A stretch of DNA of 64,000 nt from Loxodes magnus (lineage: Eukaryota; Ciliophora; Karyorelictea; Loxodida; Loxodidae). Shown here piece after piece: positions 37,122 to 49,527 of this stretch (the first letter of the stretch is position 1; every line of letters begins with the position of its first letter). The position numbers and the translations under genes were made by a program. Under the pieces are notes generated by a model. The model saw nothing but the letters and a program-made list of their open reading frames with translations, did not search any database and had not been told where the DNA came from. The stretch spans positions 1,488,001-1,552,000 of the forward strand of contig CAMPDV010000018.1 of NCBI GenBank assembly GCA_946699065.1, in the 5' to 3' direction.

Positions 37122-38774
37122 ATGTGCATTTTTAAAATTTTAAAAATCTTATTTTATAATTTTGCTTAAATCTTTAAATTTGCTTATTTAATCTTCTTTT
37201 GTCACTAGAAACCTTTATCTTTTAGTTCCAAGTTTATGAGTTATATAACTTATATTTAAGTCACTAATATAGGTTTCTTGTTATTCTTAGGTAGCATTTT
37301 CTTTTATTTGTTGTAGTTTCTAATTAAACGTTTAGTTACTATAGTTATATATTTAAATAACGAAACTTCATTTAGTTCTTAGTATTTCATAGTATATGAA
37401 AGCGATTTTATATATAAATTAATGAAATTATTAGTTAACGAACTTTATTCACTTTTTATACCAAGTATGGTAGACTTGCTTTAGTTACAAAACTCATTTA
37501 ATGAACTGATTCCTATGTTAAGTCCCTGATTAATGTAAACACTTAAAATGTTCCTTATCCATATTAGTTTAAGCGTTTTAAAGCTTCTATTGATAATGAA
37601 GGTCTATTTTATAATACTCTGAATGCTTATTAAGTTGTAGCTTAATAATTACCTAGTAAATAATGTTTAGGTTGCTTATTTTATTAATTAAAACTATTAG
37701 TTTAAGTAAAGAAAGATTAAAATCTACCTCAGAATAGTTAGTAGTTCCCTTAACTTATGGAAATTAGATAGGTATAGTTCTATAATCCAATCAGCTAGGC
37801 TATTGTGTAAATTTTAGTATTTTGTACCTATTTATGCTGCTTCTTAGATGTATTCTAAAATATTTCCTTTTTAAATGATTAAGAAATAATATACCTGCTG
37901 AGATAATATAGGCTATTTAAAAATGATATCAAATGATATCAAATTTGATAAGCTTAGTTTAATAAATAAATCAATTAGCCATAAGTTAAGAGCTTAAAAC
38001 AGTGAACTAGATAGCTAATACCAATATTATTAATTACTCTTACATTTTAATTAGCAAAGTCCTTATTAGAGAGATAATTGATATTCTTTAGTGTTACTGG
38101 TTAACAATGTTTAATTTAGGTTTAGAGTAACCTAATTAGTATCTAATGTGATATTTGTAATAAGGAGTATATTATTTAAATGAAGCAGATACTATTATTT
38201 TGTATATTGTGCTAATCTCTGTCTTACTTTATTTGCAAGTATACATGTTTTAATTTTTAATACTCTTTGCTCACATTCCCTATATTATTAAGCTTTTTAT
38301 CTCTATTTATAGTAGATTTATTAAGTCTTACTTAGTAGCTTTTCTAAAGTATGCTAAATTAATTATAAAGTAATCCTTTGATAGGATTTATTACTAACGC
38401 TTTCTTGGAAAAGAGTTGAGCTAGTAAACATTAAACTGCTAGATAGTGTTAAAAAGTTAAATATTAGTATTAATAAAGAGTATTGAAAAAGCAGCTAAGC
38501 AAATTAGCAGTCTTATCCTTACTTTAGGCTATAAATATTCTATAATACTTCAAGTGCTGAGTAATGTCCCTTAAATACCTTTATTAGCTTATTAGATTCC
38601 ACTATTGTATCAGTATAAAAGATATTTTAGGATATATGTGTCTCACTTGTATAAGAGTAAGAGATGGCTAGGTATAAATAGAGTATATAATAATAGTAAG
38701 GTAATTGTAAGAATGTAAGCATTATACTATTAAGCTTTTGATTTAAAATAATTAACTTAGTCATATAAATCTTA
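37122..38774. other. AT-rich intergenic region
   Basis: About 1.65 kb with no supported gene. A short direct duplication AAATGATATC occurs twice near 37920-37941. Confidence 0.5.
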
Positions 38775-40838
38775 ATGCAAGAACATAGAAAACTGGACAT
38801 TAAGATTAATCTACCTAAAATAGATATGGTCTCTGTTTCTTAAGCCAATTTGAAGATGCTTAAGAGGCTGCAACTATAAGAGATTAAGCATAAAGAAGCT
38901 AATTGAAAGAGCTATAATTAAGAAGGATTAGAGAAAGTTATATAGGCTAAGAGAAGTGTAGCTTTTGTACCAATAAGGCAAATTTCTTTTACCAAGTTTA
39001 AAAAGTTTGATACTTATCAAGCTAGATTTTCAAAGGAGCAGAAATAATGCATTGCTTCAGGCTAATAGCATAATTCTTTGCAAAGTACTTCGATGCTTAT
39101 ATTAAGCCCTGAATTAGTTCTAATTAAAAATTAAAGTTAAAGCTAAAGTTTAAACACCAAAACTGAAGAGGTTCAACAGAAATCGCCTAAAGTAAGGAAA
39201 AGTTGGTTTTTTAGGTCTTAAGATAATAACAATAAATAATCATTAAACGGTAAAAACAGCAGAAGCTTTCACCAAGACATAAACAAATCAGATCAGAATA
39301 TCAAAAGCAAAAAACAAAAAAAATTGAAACCTTTGAATAAAAAAAGCTAGAGCAAACTTAACAAAACAGCAGAAGAAATAGTTAACAACTCATTTTCAAG
39401 CTAAAACTCATAAGAAAATGAAGAGGAAGAAGAGCACTAAAATAAGATAGAATCTTACACAAATAAATTTTAAAGGAAAAAATTTAATAAAGAATAATAT
39501 CAAAAAGCTATTTAGGAGAGGAGAAACTTTATCTCTAATGATATTTTGGGTAATACCATATCTAAAATATAAGCAAAATAGTAACTTAAAAAATTAAAGA
39601 CTATAAAATAAGAGTAAGAAACTGCTTAAATATCTTAAGAAGCTCCTCAAGAAAACGTAAAATTCAAATTCAAAAGAAGAAAAGGAACCCTTGAGACAAG
39701 TGATAAAAATCAGTATGCAAAAGAAAAACCAATTAAAGAATCTAAAATGAAAAAATAAATCAAAAACTAATAGCAGAACTCACTAGATCTGTATTCTAAT
39801 GTAAAAGTACATAAAAACTTCTTTTTATTTCAGAACAACATATTAAAGGATTATAATATGCAACGAGAATAAATGTATCTAGATAATCTTCCAAATGAAA
39901 AGCAAAAGATTTATTTCTCTATTGTGGTAACTTGTTTGAGAACTTATCCGTTTCGCTGCTTTGAAAAATAAACATTAAAATGACTTTGAAAGTTTCTAAA
40001 ATAAACAATAAAGGGAGTAGTTGACAATTCTATCATCTAATTTCGTGTACTTTTATAGAAGAGATAAAATGACTGAAATATTAATCAAGTTAAAAATTAT
40101 GAGACTTAGCTAACGTTTTTCTAAAAGCTCTTTATTGAGATGCTAGAAAGTACTTTGAAAGCAGTTGAAAATATGGAATCTGAAGTGCAATTCTTCTATT
40201 TACAATGTTCATTTATGAAGACACAGTAATCCCATCAGATTATTTTACTCCATTTGAAAAATCTAGACTTGAAATTCAAAATAATCGCTTAATGTAAGTA
40301 TTTTAACTTTAGTATCAACAATATCATATACTAATAATTTCTAATTAACTACTTCATAATAACTAAGGAATTGATAGGAAAGGTTATTATGCAGCACGAA
40401 GTCTTTAAAAATGAGGAGCATTATTAGTAGTAAGAAAATTTAAAAGTGCTTGGTAGTTTACTTCAATCCTACATAATAAAGACATATATGAAACTAGGAA
40501 GAACTGAAAATGAATAGGCGCTCATCATTAGAGATATTTTAAGTGGTAACTACATCAAAAAAATAAACGTAATCATTTCTATCCTTTAGAAAAATTATGA
40601 TGGTATTTCCAGTTAGCTATACTCCATTCAGTAAATCAGTAACTTAACAGATCTTTTTTAAAAAGATAAATACATAGATTAAATTATTGAAAAGATAGGA
40701 CATAAGGCTGTTTAATATTGTAATAACTTTGCGCTAGAAAATAATATAGGGGGATATGTTGCTATAGTTAATCACAATTTAAAAGAAGAAGGCTACTAAC
40801 ATTTTGCATATTTGCTATTATTTATTTTTTCTAATTGA
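38775..40838 (+). CDS. Unknown protein with Lys/Gln-rich N-terminal half
   Basis: Not recognised. The first exon starts at ATG 38775 (MQEHRKLDIKINLPKIDM). It encodes about 360 residues of Lys/Gln/Ser-rich, probably disordered and nuclear-type sequence (KSKKQKKLKPLNKKSQSKLN, an EEEEEH acidic patch). From about 39,900 to 40,293 the best reading is a different frame, with a compact helical domain (IKWLKYQSSQKLWDLANVFL, then WKYGIWSAILLFTMFIYEDT), so an intron of length 3n+2 must lie upstream; I could not place it. A 19-nt intron (40294-40312) restores the original frame, which runs to TGA 40838 through another helical stretch (HEVFKNEEHYQQQENLKVLG). Convergent with the DUSP-UIM gene, 314 bp away. 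The helical part could be a cyclin- or HEAT-like fold, but no motif decides. Confidence 0.55.
40294..40312 (+). other. 19-nt intron in unknown gene
   Basis: GTAAGTATTTTAACTTTAG. It joins FEKSRLEIQNNRLI to INNIIY and brings the middle frame into phase with the C-terminal exon. Confidence 0.7.
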
Positions 40839-41152
40839 AATTTTCTTTCTAATAATTAAAATTTACAAATATCAATCATGTACGATACAAGGAATTTTAT
40901 AGATTCTCTCTTCTAGATACAAGTCATAACCTTCATTAATTTTCACTCAATTAGATTAAATTCGAACATACTAACTATATTTTTACTCTTTATCTTCCCA
41001 AATTTTACAGAGCTAATTTCATTATTTGAATATAAATTCTATTAAAAGGATGATGATGATTTTCTAAGGTACTGTAAATAGAAAAGTAATGAGATAATTT
41101 AAATATATTATAAGTTAAAATAGGATAAGTTAGCTATTAAGGTCTATCATGC

Positions 41153-42196
41153 TCAAATGTTTTTACTTTCTTCTTCATTTACCTCTTCGTTATTTTACTA
41201 TTTTTCTTAACCGTTTTGGTTCTTAATTTTCTATTCTAGCTTAGTAAGGTTCTTAAAGACATTTTATGCTGATTTTACTCTTGTTTTCAATCTCGGAGCT
41301 TTCAAAGCCGTTAAAACAGAAGGTAAGATTTCCTACTTATTTCTATGTTCTTAATTAATTTGATATTGGTTCTAATTATACTAATTATAGCTAATCTATT
41401 AGTCATTTTTTAAACTTTCACCATGCTGAATAGCCAGACTAGCTTGAATGGCTTTCTTCATTTCTTCATCATTATCAAAGTATGTTTAGTCTTCTAAAGC
41501 ATTATTCAATCCCAAATTTTTAAGGTCTAGCCTTTTAATAGGAAGCTATTGAGTGTTATTTGTTTGGACTGAATTATCTTCCTTTTATTACTCTTCTTAA
41601 GAAATGGCTATTTTATCTCCATGCTTTATTTATGTGTTAGCAAGAATTTCTTTCTTATCGTAGTCCAATTTTTCTAGTTTATTACGAGAGTCCACTTTGT
41701 AAAATTAATACTTATGATAAGGTTGCTAGAATTTGCCGCAAGCCAACTGCTTAAAAGAGATGAAGGATATTTATTAGGATATCATTATTTGCTAGTTCTG
41801 CTAAGTCTATTCTGAATCCGCTAGTATTATTATAAGTGTAATTGGTTTAAAATCAATCTCATTTTTAAACACAAACAGCTATATCTCTGGCTCTCCTTTA
41901 TATTCACTAGACAGAAATTTTCAAATTTATTGATTTAGGATTTTATAATGATGCTCATTTAGATCTTACTTAATTTACATAACTCCTTCTTAAAAATCTA
42001 ATAAATTGGAATTATCAATATAAAGGTTAAATTTATAGTCGAAATTTTAAGATTGTGGGTCATATAGGTTAACAGCCTCTGCTCATTTATCTCACCAGTC
42101 CCTGCTAATCAAAAACACATACTTTAGATCTAAGGAATATGTTTCATTGTTTTTCATAAAGCTTAATACTTTAGTCTTCTGAGTGAGAAAATCCAT
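41153..42196 (-). CDS. DUSP domain plus UIM protein, no protease domain
   Basis: A single exon of 347 residues from ATG 42196 to TGA 41153. Residues about 25-120 match a DUSP domain of ubiquitin-specific proteases: VFLISRDWWDKWAEAV, then YIDNSNLLDFQEG, then HHYKILNQQIWKFLSSEYKG. Near residue 240 there is a ubiquitin-interacting motif, DEEMKKAIQASLAIQHGE (E-rich, A..S core). A ubiquitin-like fold between them (about 125-215) is possible, as in USP4/15, but not proven. There are no Cys or His boxes of a USP catalytic core; the C-terminus is a Lys/Gln-rich coil. It is therefore likely a ubiquitin-binding adaptor. The domain's conserved tryptophans are a mixture of TGG and TGA (RDWWDKW reads TGG, TGA, then TGA), good evidence for TGA=Trp. 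Confidence 0.8.
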
Positions 42197-44178
42197 TTTT
42201 ATTTGCTTTTTTCTTTAATTTAGTCGAGCAGGATAAAAGCAAAGAATTCCTTTAATTATTTTAGAAACTTTAATCAATCAAATCCCCTTTAAATGAAAAA
42301 ATCCTAGTGAAAGTTCTTCTTTAAGTTTAATGCTTAATCTACATAAAATTAGAGAAGCTATTTTACTATTAGTACCAAAAGAGTATTTAAATATATAGCG
42401 AAGTAAATAAAATTAAAAGTTGATGTATATCATTAGAGTATTCTGATAAGGCTAATACTAATTAGATTTTATTTCAAGAACTGTTCAAGTTAATTCTCTT
42501 TTAATCTAGTTAATTAGCCTCTTCATATTTATAAGCTTGATTGTAGATTCTGCTTATTAAATACTCTAAGCTTTTAAATCTAAAGCTAGTTTTAGGTTCT
42601 TTTTGTATAGCTTTATAAAATAAATCTATATTGTTTTGTACTTTTAACCAATTAGCTTTAGTATGTTCTATAAGTAATTAGAAAAGTAGCGAGTTTAATT
42701 TGAGTTAGATTACGTCTTAGCTACCCTATTAGTCTAAAAGTATATAATATTACCTAAACTACAATGGCGCTTAACGCTTTATTTAACATAGAGCCTTTAT
42801 TTCATCATAAGTTAATTTTTCTTAATTTTACCTTAGAGTTTAAATATTAACTTAATTAAAACTTCTTAAACAAAACAGTGAAAATTAAGTTTTCAAATAA
42901 TCCATATTACTAATACATCTCAACAGAGAGAATACTGTCTATCCTTTAGTATTGCCTAGTTTTAATACTTTAATAACTTGTTTAAGCTAATTTTACTCTT
43001 AAAGCAGAAGCTTCAACATAGCTAGTTTAGATTATTATGATTCCTTATGTTTTAGCTCTGTTATCTAGTTAGTCTTAATAATTTTGCTTTAATTAATTCT
43101 TACGCTATTATTCTATTTCTTGATATGTAATAATACTTTGCTTTAGTAAATAAAAGCCTTCGACTATATAATTATGCTATTAGAAGCAGAAAGATAAAGA
43201 ATTACTAAGGATAATTTATATTCATTAAGTAGAATTAAGGAAACATATTCAGAAGCAAAAACGTTTCTAAGTGATAAAGAAGCAAATAATAAAAAAAGGA
43301 AACTCTTAATCTGCTTAAATATCATGTATATTATTAAAACTTATATAGAGAGATTATGCAATAAGTATAGGAATTAGATTAAATAGATATTACTAATTGA
43401 ATAAATAGCTAAATTACTATGAAAATAGTAAAGACTAAAATTATAAAAGTAAATGAAATAAGGAATCTGATGTTATTAGTACTAATCATTACCAATTATC
43501 ATTTACAATTCATACAAAACTTAAGATTAGTGAGTTTAAGAAGGGATGTTATAGTGTCGTAAGTATGATGTGTATTCTTTAAAAGTTAATTAAATAAGCA
43601 TAAAATTAAAGACTTTACTCCAAAAGAAGATTCACAACATATCATTAAATCAAGGGGCTTAAATTATTGAAATATACTAACTAAAATTATTAAAATAATA
43701 AGCTATCTACAATTTAACAATTTACTTTGTTTTGAAGGTAATAAAGAAGCAAAGATTTATAAGCCCAAAATAATAAAAGATATAAATTAGCTATATGTGG
43801 TAAAACATTAGAATTTAATCTAACTATCAGATATAAAAATCTAAGTATAAGTAGCTCACCTTAAAGCTATCTTACTTATTCATTTAATGTGAACTAAAGT
43901 TATAAGTAAAAGTAATTAATTTTATAAGATCTCTAAAGTATTATGATGATAAATGCTTCTTCTAAATTCCAATAGTATCAGCTATAAAGAAATAGATGAA
44001 GTGAGTAAAGAAAAATAAGATCTATAAGCGAATTAAATAATAATATCCTAATTTTTATTATTTCTTTTAAACATATTGTACTTTTATTATTCATACTAGA
44101 ATAGAAAAAAGTTCTCTCTTGTTTAAATTTTAAACTTATCTCTATCTTTAAATTTTTATTCTAAAAGCATTAATTAAA
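42197..44178. other. AT-rich intergenic region
   Basis: About 2 kb of low-GC DNA between the DUSP-UIM start and the end of the second B56 gene. No gene, RNA or repeat array recognised. Confidence 0.5.
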
Positions 44179-45858
44179 TCAATACTTTGCTTTCAGAGCT
44201 ATCTCAGAAAGATATCCTTTGCGCTATATAGTGATTATGATAACGGTTTATTAAAATCTCGAATATAGTTCAGAAGATTTTAAAGTAATTTAAAATGAAA
44301 AATATTATATTTTAATTACAATTTTTAATATAAAAAATATTCTAAAAAATGTTTTCATATTGGAGGGATTAAGTTTGCACTTGAAAGTTCCATACCGTTC
44401 ATATTATTTAGACCTACTACATGTGAATCCGTGTAGGGAACTATATAGAAAATTACCAACTGGTAAAGAGAAATTTGGATCTTATTTCTATATCTACTTG
44501 AAAAAGGCATTCCAGCGTTCTGCTGATTTCTGATATTATGGCATTTTATACATGCAATTCAAGCTGTTCAACTTTGATACATCTTTTGGTCCAGATTACA
44601 ATGCTTTTTCGAACTCTTTAGAATCAATTTCTCTTAGAATAGTTTTGAGAGCATTCAATGATTCTTACAAAATTTTGTGCCAATGAGTATCTGCTAATTC
44701 ACATATTACAGGCACAACCATTGGAAAGGTCATTGTTTTATATGTTCTTAAAATGCCTAGAAAATAGTCGTTTTCAAAGAAGCACATTGCTCTATCTGCT
44801 ACTTATAAATGAGGACCTGAAATGCATTTTACTAATCGTTAAAATAGTTAAGGAATGTATTGCTCGAGCTTTGGAAGCTCGCAAACTTCCAAAACTTCTT
44901 GTAATTCACTTAAAAACATAGTTTCTTTTGGCGAATTGGCAAAAGGCCAGTATCGGAGAAGACCTTCTACAAGCGGAATAGCTAAAGAATGGTCTTTAGA
45001 AAGGAAAAGCATCGAACATCTAAGTAATTACTCGTGGTAAAAATGACTAGTTTATACCTTATGAAGAGGTATGATTACTGTTCTAAAGAATATTACATGC
45101 TCTTCTCTCAAAGGAACTGCAAAACCTGAAATAATACTTGCTAATATATCCAATAATTCAGAAGCTCCATTAAAACGTCCAGTTTCATGAATCAAGTTAA
45201 AGAAACAATCGTTAATAGCTTTTCTAATCATTTTTCTTCTGGGTACCAACTTAGCATATAGTCTATGAAGGATATTCTTTAAGCAATCCCTTTCACGAGT
45301 TTCTTGGCTATCAAAAAGTTAGAGAAACTCTTAAATAAAACTAGGAGTCACAAATACTTTAAGTGATTTAACATCTGCAGCCTCGCTAACAATAAGTTGC
45401 AAGAAAAATTCATAAACACCTTATAGATGAGGCCAAGCTGGGTCAATAACGAGATTTTCTTCACTTATTCCTTCCTCTCCAATTTTTTCTGTTCCAACTT
45501 TAGTTATGGGAAGAGCTCTGAAAATATTTTTCTAAATTACTTCCATAACGCGCTCTAAGTGTGGGATGATGTATTAAGAAACGTTTTTAGGGTCAGTTAT
45601 AAATTCCTATAATTCTTAAAGAGCTTTTGAACGCTCGGCCTTTTAAGTTGCTTCCTTGTTTTCATCACTCCAGTCATATTGCTTTTCTACAGATTCCAAA
45701 TTTTTAATAAACTTTTCTTTCTAATTGTTAGGATTAGATTTTACATTTGGACTTGCCGTTTTTTTACTTTAATGTCCGCTTGTTTTTGTTCCTGGTTAAT
45801 TACTTTAACCTGAGGAGGAAGATTTAGAATTAGAGGATTTTGCATTTTTATTTTGCAT
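44179..45858 (-). CDS. PP2A B56 regulatory subunit (ordinary form)
   Basis: A single frame of 559 residues from ATG 45858 to the first in-frame TGA at 44179. The N-terminus is a Ser/Asn/Lys-rich tail (MQNKNAKSSNSKSSSSGQSN), as in typical PPP2R5 proteins. The B56 helical-repeat domain follows from about residue 75 (EKQYDWSDENKEATQKAERS, HLERVMEVIQKNIFRALPIT, LYAKLVPRRKMIRKAINDCF, THWHKILQESLNALKTILRE). It recruits PP2A to substrates. From 45537 to 44365 it is nearly identical to the ubiquitin-fused copy at 31 kb and the block is indel-free, but the N-terminal B56 helices upstream of that block are clearly diverged. Beyond 44365 the frame runs into unrelated AT-rich sequence for about 60 codons, so the true C-terminus is uncertain. 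No TGA-encoded Trp occurs here; all five recognised Trp are TGG. Confidence 0.9.
44365..45537 (-). repeat. 1173-bp near-identical inverted block, copy B
   Basis: Partner of 31491-32663 in opposite orientation, about 12 kb apart. The last 117 bp before its 3' edge are identical between the copies. Confidence 0.85.
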
Positions 45859-47086
45859 TTTTATTATTTTAATTTAATAACTTTCGAAAGATATTATATC
45901 ATATAATTATAAAATGGTGTTATATAATGTCTTGATCCTTCCTAGTTAAGCTTCTTCCATTCTACCATAAACTTGATTCTAGCACCCATTTAATTACATC
46001 TATTCAAGCATTCGTACAGAAAGCTTCTCTATTCATTTTTCTATAGTAAGTTTTTAATTGGTATATTAAGAACTTGGTTAGATATATTATTTTTTAAAAG
46101 CGAGAGCAAAGATATGAATTAGAAAAGAAAATTGAGTAAGTATATACAGGAGAATTAGTCTTAATATTCCTTTATAGTATGCCGCTATATTAACTGATTG
46201 TCTCTAGCATTCTTTATCTTTCTTAGTTCTTTCTTTATTTCATTATTTTACCTAACATCAATAACTAGTATTCAGGAATTGTCTTTAAATAAAGTAAAAA
46301 ATAGCGTTTAATTTATTTTAATTGATTAATAAATTAATTAGCTCAGGTGAAGGTAGTTAGATAAAATCTAATATGCAGGTAATTGTTTCTATTTATAGGA
46401 TGAAAGTATAAGAAAAGTAATAAACATAAACATCAAATAGCTTACTCTTTAAGTCTAGAAAATATAAAGGAAATTGCTTAAGCTTTAGAACTTAATACTC
46501 CTTTCAAAGGTCTTAAAGATATAAGTATTTGATAAGAAATTTGCTAGACAACTAGATTATTTAAAAGGCGAACTAGCATTAGCGAAAAATATAAATAATG
46601 CTATTTAAATTAATTGGAAAGAATGTTAACTTACATCATGCTTATATCATCAAAAATTGCTTTAGTTAATCTAAAGAAATTATAGGTAAAACAAATGGGA
46701 TTTAAAAAGAAAGCAACTAAAAGCATATAATTAACTATTCAATTGCTTTGATTTAAGGGTAAAGTAATCTTAATTGACTTATGTTTTTAGAAAACTCTAA
46801 AATAAAGATATAATGCATTTGCTATTAATATGCTAACTATAGATATAATTAAACAGCTCAGATTAAAGTAAATATAGTAATATCAATAATAATAACTAGC
46901 GTCTAAGATTTTTAGGTATTTATAGCTTTTAAATTAGATCTAATAGTAAAATTATTAAATGAAGTGTAATATAAAGCTTAATAGTTGAGTAAATATAAGT
47001 AAATAAAGAAATTGGATTAGCGTCTATTTGAATAGGATAATAATAGAATTAATTTTAAATTTAAATATATCTAAAAGTTATTCTTC
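45859..47086. other. AT-rich intergenic region
   Basis: About 1.2 kb, low GC, with no supported gene or repeat. Confidence 0.5.
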
Positions 47087-48284
47087 TCATTAGAAGGAAA
47101 AGTTGTTAGTAATTGATATTATAGATGAGTTTTCTAATTCTTGTATTTCTATTTTTATATCTGGAAAAAATTATCTTAAAACATAAAAAGCGCTTTTACT
47201 GTGGTCTGAAACCTTTTTAAGAGTTCTAATTTAACTTGTTCCATTAGTTAAGCTAGCAAAAATTAGTAGTTAGTCCTAAAGGAATTCGTCTGTGCATGTC
47301 TCACTATTTAAGACTTAGTCAATTTATTCATATAAAGGTTCAGCTACCTATATAAAAGTTTACTTCGTGGTGTGTAGAATGCTAATCTTTGTTTGAAGAG
47401 TTACAATTCAAAATACATCCTGTGCTGGTATAAATATTTATATTAACACTAAAAGAGCCACTAGGACTATCAACTTTTACACTTTTATATTCTACTATAT
47501 TACTTTGAACTTAAGGCATTTTTCTAAATTTATCTCCTATATTTTAGATATAACTTACTTATCAAATTCTCCACTTTCGAAACAAAGCTTTAATCAAACT
47601 TAGCGGGTTTTGATTTTTTTTTGTTGGTCCATCCCAAACAAAATTATGATATAACTTCAATTTTTTGGATTTCTCCTCTATCAAGCAATTATATAGGTTA
47701 AAGATTTTTAACATTTTCGCTATTTAAAGTTTTTATTTTTAAATTTACTTTTCCACCACCTTTAGGAAAGAAGCCATGCTTTTCTATCTCAAGTTCTGCT
47801 TTAATATTTAACCTTTAATTAAGAACTGGCAGTAATATTTCTTAAATATAGGTGCATGAAGGACTTCATAGACCACACGTTCCTCCTCTTACAGAAATAT
47901 TTATTTCTTCATAAGCATTGTTAAATAATGAGACTGGAAGAGCTGCTTGGAGTACTAAACCAATACTTCCAGCACCTTATGCATCTGCTGAATATTTTGT
48001 ATCTGAAAATAAATTAAAAGCTTACTATATTTTATATCAGTTGGATCAAATGAAATTTAAGGCGAGCCTAATTAATTTCCAGATACTGTCGCTTAGTATA
48101 TATTTTCTAAAAGAGTGAGTCCTGCTAAGTGTTACTTTTTAAGACCAGGTTCAGGTCTGTTAGCCCTTATGTTAGATATTTTAACTGGTTTTTTAAGAAT
48201 ACAAGAAAGAGCCAGTGAATTTCTTAAAATTTATCCACCTCCTTCATCAATAGAACCATCTATCAAGATAAAGTTACTTTCCAT
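47087..48284 (-). CDS. RTCA: RNA 3'-terminal phosphate cyclase
   Basis: Exons 48284-48026, 48002-47559, 47536-47364 and 47347-47087 join in phase to 378 residues with a terminal TGA. Family motifs occur in order: ILIDGSIDEGGGQILRNSLA at the start, IRANRPEPGLKKQHLAGL, YSADAQGAGSIGLVLQAALP, SVRGGTCGLWSPSCTYIQEI, KHGFFPKGGGKV and CTDEFLQDQLLIFASLTNGT. RtcA converts RNA 3'-phosphate ends to 2',3'-cyclic phosphate using ATP. The length (bacterial and human enzymes are about 340-366) is normal. The catalytic His lies near the C-terminus in canonical enzymes (TLHT.TA); here that segment reads TLKKVSDHSKSAFYVL, with a His a few residues away, so I cannot confirm catalysis; an RCL1-like non-catalytic homolog is the alternative. 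TGA encodes the Trp of GLWSP. The introns are 23, 22 and 16 nt. Confidence 0.85.
47348..47363 (-). other. 16-nt intron in RtcA gene
   Basis: GTAAACTTTTATATAG on the minus strand. Only removal of exactly 16 nt connects HSTHHE to VAEPLYEQIDQVL and then to the conserved CTDEFLQDQL motif. With introns of 23 and 22 nt also removed, the coding length is divisible by three. Confidence 0.85.
47537..47558 (-). other. 22-nt intron in RtcA gene
   Basis: GTAAGT...ATATAG on the minus strand. It splits an Arg codon in VENLIRDKFRKMP. Confidence 0.85.
48003..48025 (-). other. 23-nt intron in RtcA gene
   Basis: GTAAGC...TTTCAG on the minus strand. It splits a codon between DIKY and TKYSADAQGAGS. Confidence 0.85.
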
Positions 48285-49527
48285 TAAAAATAGCAGAATA
48301 AATTATTCTATCTATATCTTTTTATTTACTCTTCTAATGTAAACAAAGCCTATTATAACTAGCCTAAATTAGCTTAAAATGTATTATTTACTTTACATAT
48401 TATCACTTTAAGATTCTTAAGCTTAATAAATAAAAAGTACAAATCAAGTTGGTTTTAAGAAGGATAAGCTTATTCTTTTTGTGAATTTTCTTCTTCATGT
48501 AGACATAAAGTTGAAATAAAGCAATTGAAGATGCTATTTACAGATATCAAATTTAAATAGTAGAATATGGTAGAATATGAACTATTAAAGCTTTAAATTT
48601 TATAAAAGTCTATTTGTAATAAATGTATAGCTTATATAAGGGATATCTAAATAAGTCTTATTATAAAGCAATGCTTAATATTTAAATTTTATGGCTTTAG
48701 TTACTAAGATATCCCTTACTATTTAAGAATAAGTACATGAATCTTTCTATATTCCTTTTACTATATTTCCACAGCTATATAAATAGGATTGCTATAAAGC
48801 TTGTTAAAATTATCAGTTTTACTAGAATCAAAGATAGAATATATTACTTTTCTCTTGACTATCCATTAGCTATTCCTCAATTTAAAATTATATAGTCACA
48901 TTATAACTAAATTATTAGGAACTTCCCTTTAGTTCTTCTATTAATAATTACTATTTAAATAATACTAAACTACCTTATAGCTTTACATATAATCAGCACA
49001 TATCTTTGTCCTTATTAAACTAAGGAAAAATAATCTTTTTTAGCCTCCACCTTAAAATTAAAGAGTAGCAAATTACTAACTTTTCATTTAAAAATTCCCT
49101 TTACATCAAAAAATAGAATAATGCAAATTAAAATGAACTATGATAGTATATTTGAATAGCTCTATAATTTAAATTTATATAAGATTAATAAACTAAAAGC
49201 TAGATAAAATGCTTAAATTTTAGATTAAGAATGATATCTCTATTTGTCCTTTAATTTATTATTTGATAGATAGTTTATATAGCATTCCTCTATAGCATTA
49301 ATACATTTTATAGAAGTGCAACTTAATTAGTTTAAAGGGACTTTAAATATGTTTTCAATTATTTTAATTTCATATCTTCAAAGCTAAATGCGATCAAACA
49401 TAATATTTGTATGATTGTATTTATTAATTATTAGTTTGAAGATTGTATAGTACTAGTAGTTAGTAATAATAATAGAACTTATTTTAAAATATTTAGATTT
49501 TAGATCAATTTTAAATATTATTTAAGC
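48285..49527. other. AT-rich intergenic region
   Basis: About 1.2 kb between the RtcA start and the Rpn9 stop, low GC, nothing recognised. Confidence 0.5.

Noticed and set aside
39880..39940. A 14-nt intron (GTAACTTGTTTGAG) that would fix the frame change in the unknown gene
   Set aside because: The length has the right remainder but is shorter than any other intron here, and nearby positions give alternative solutions, so I left the junction unresolved.
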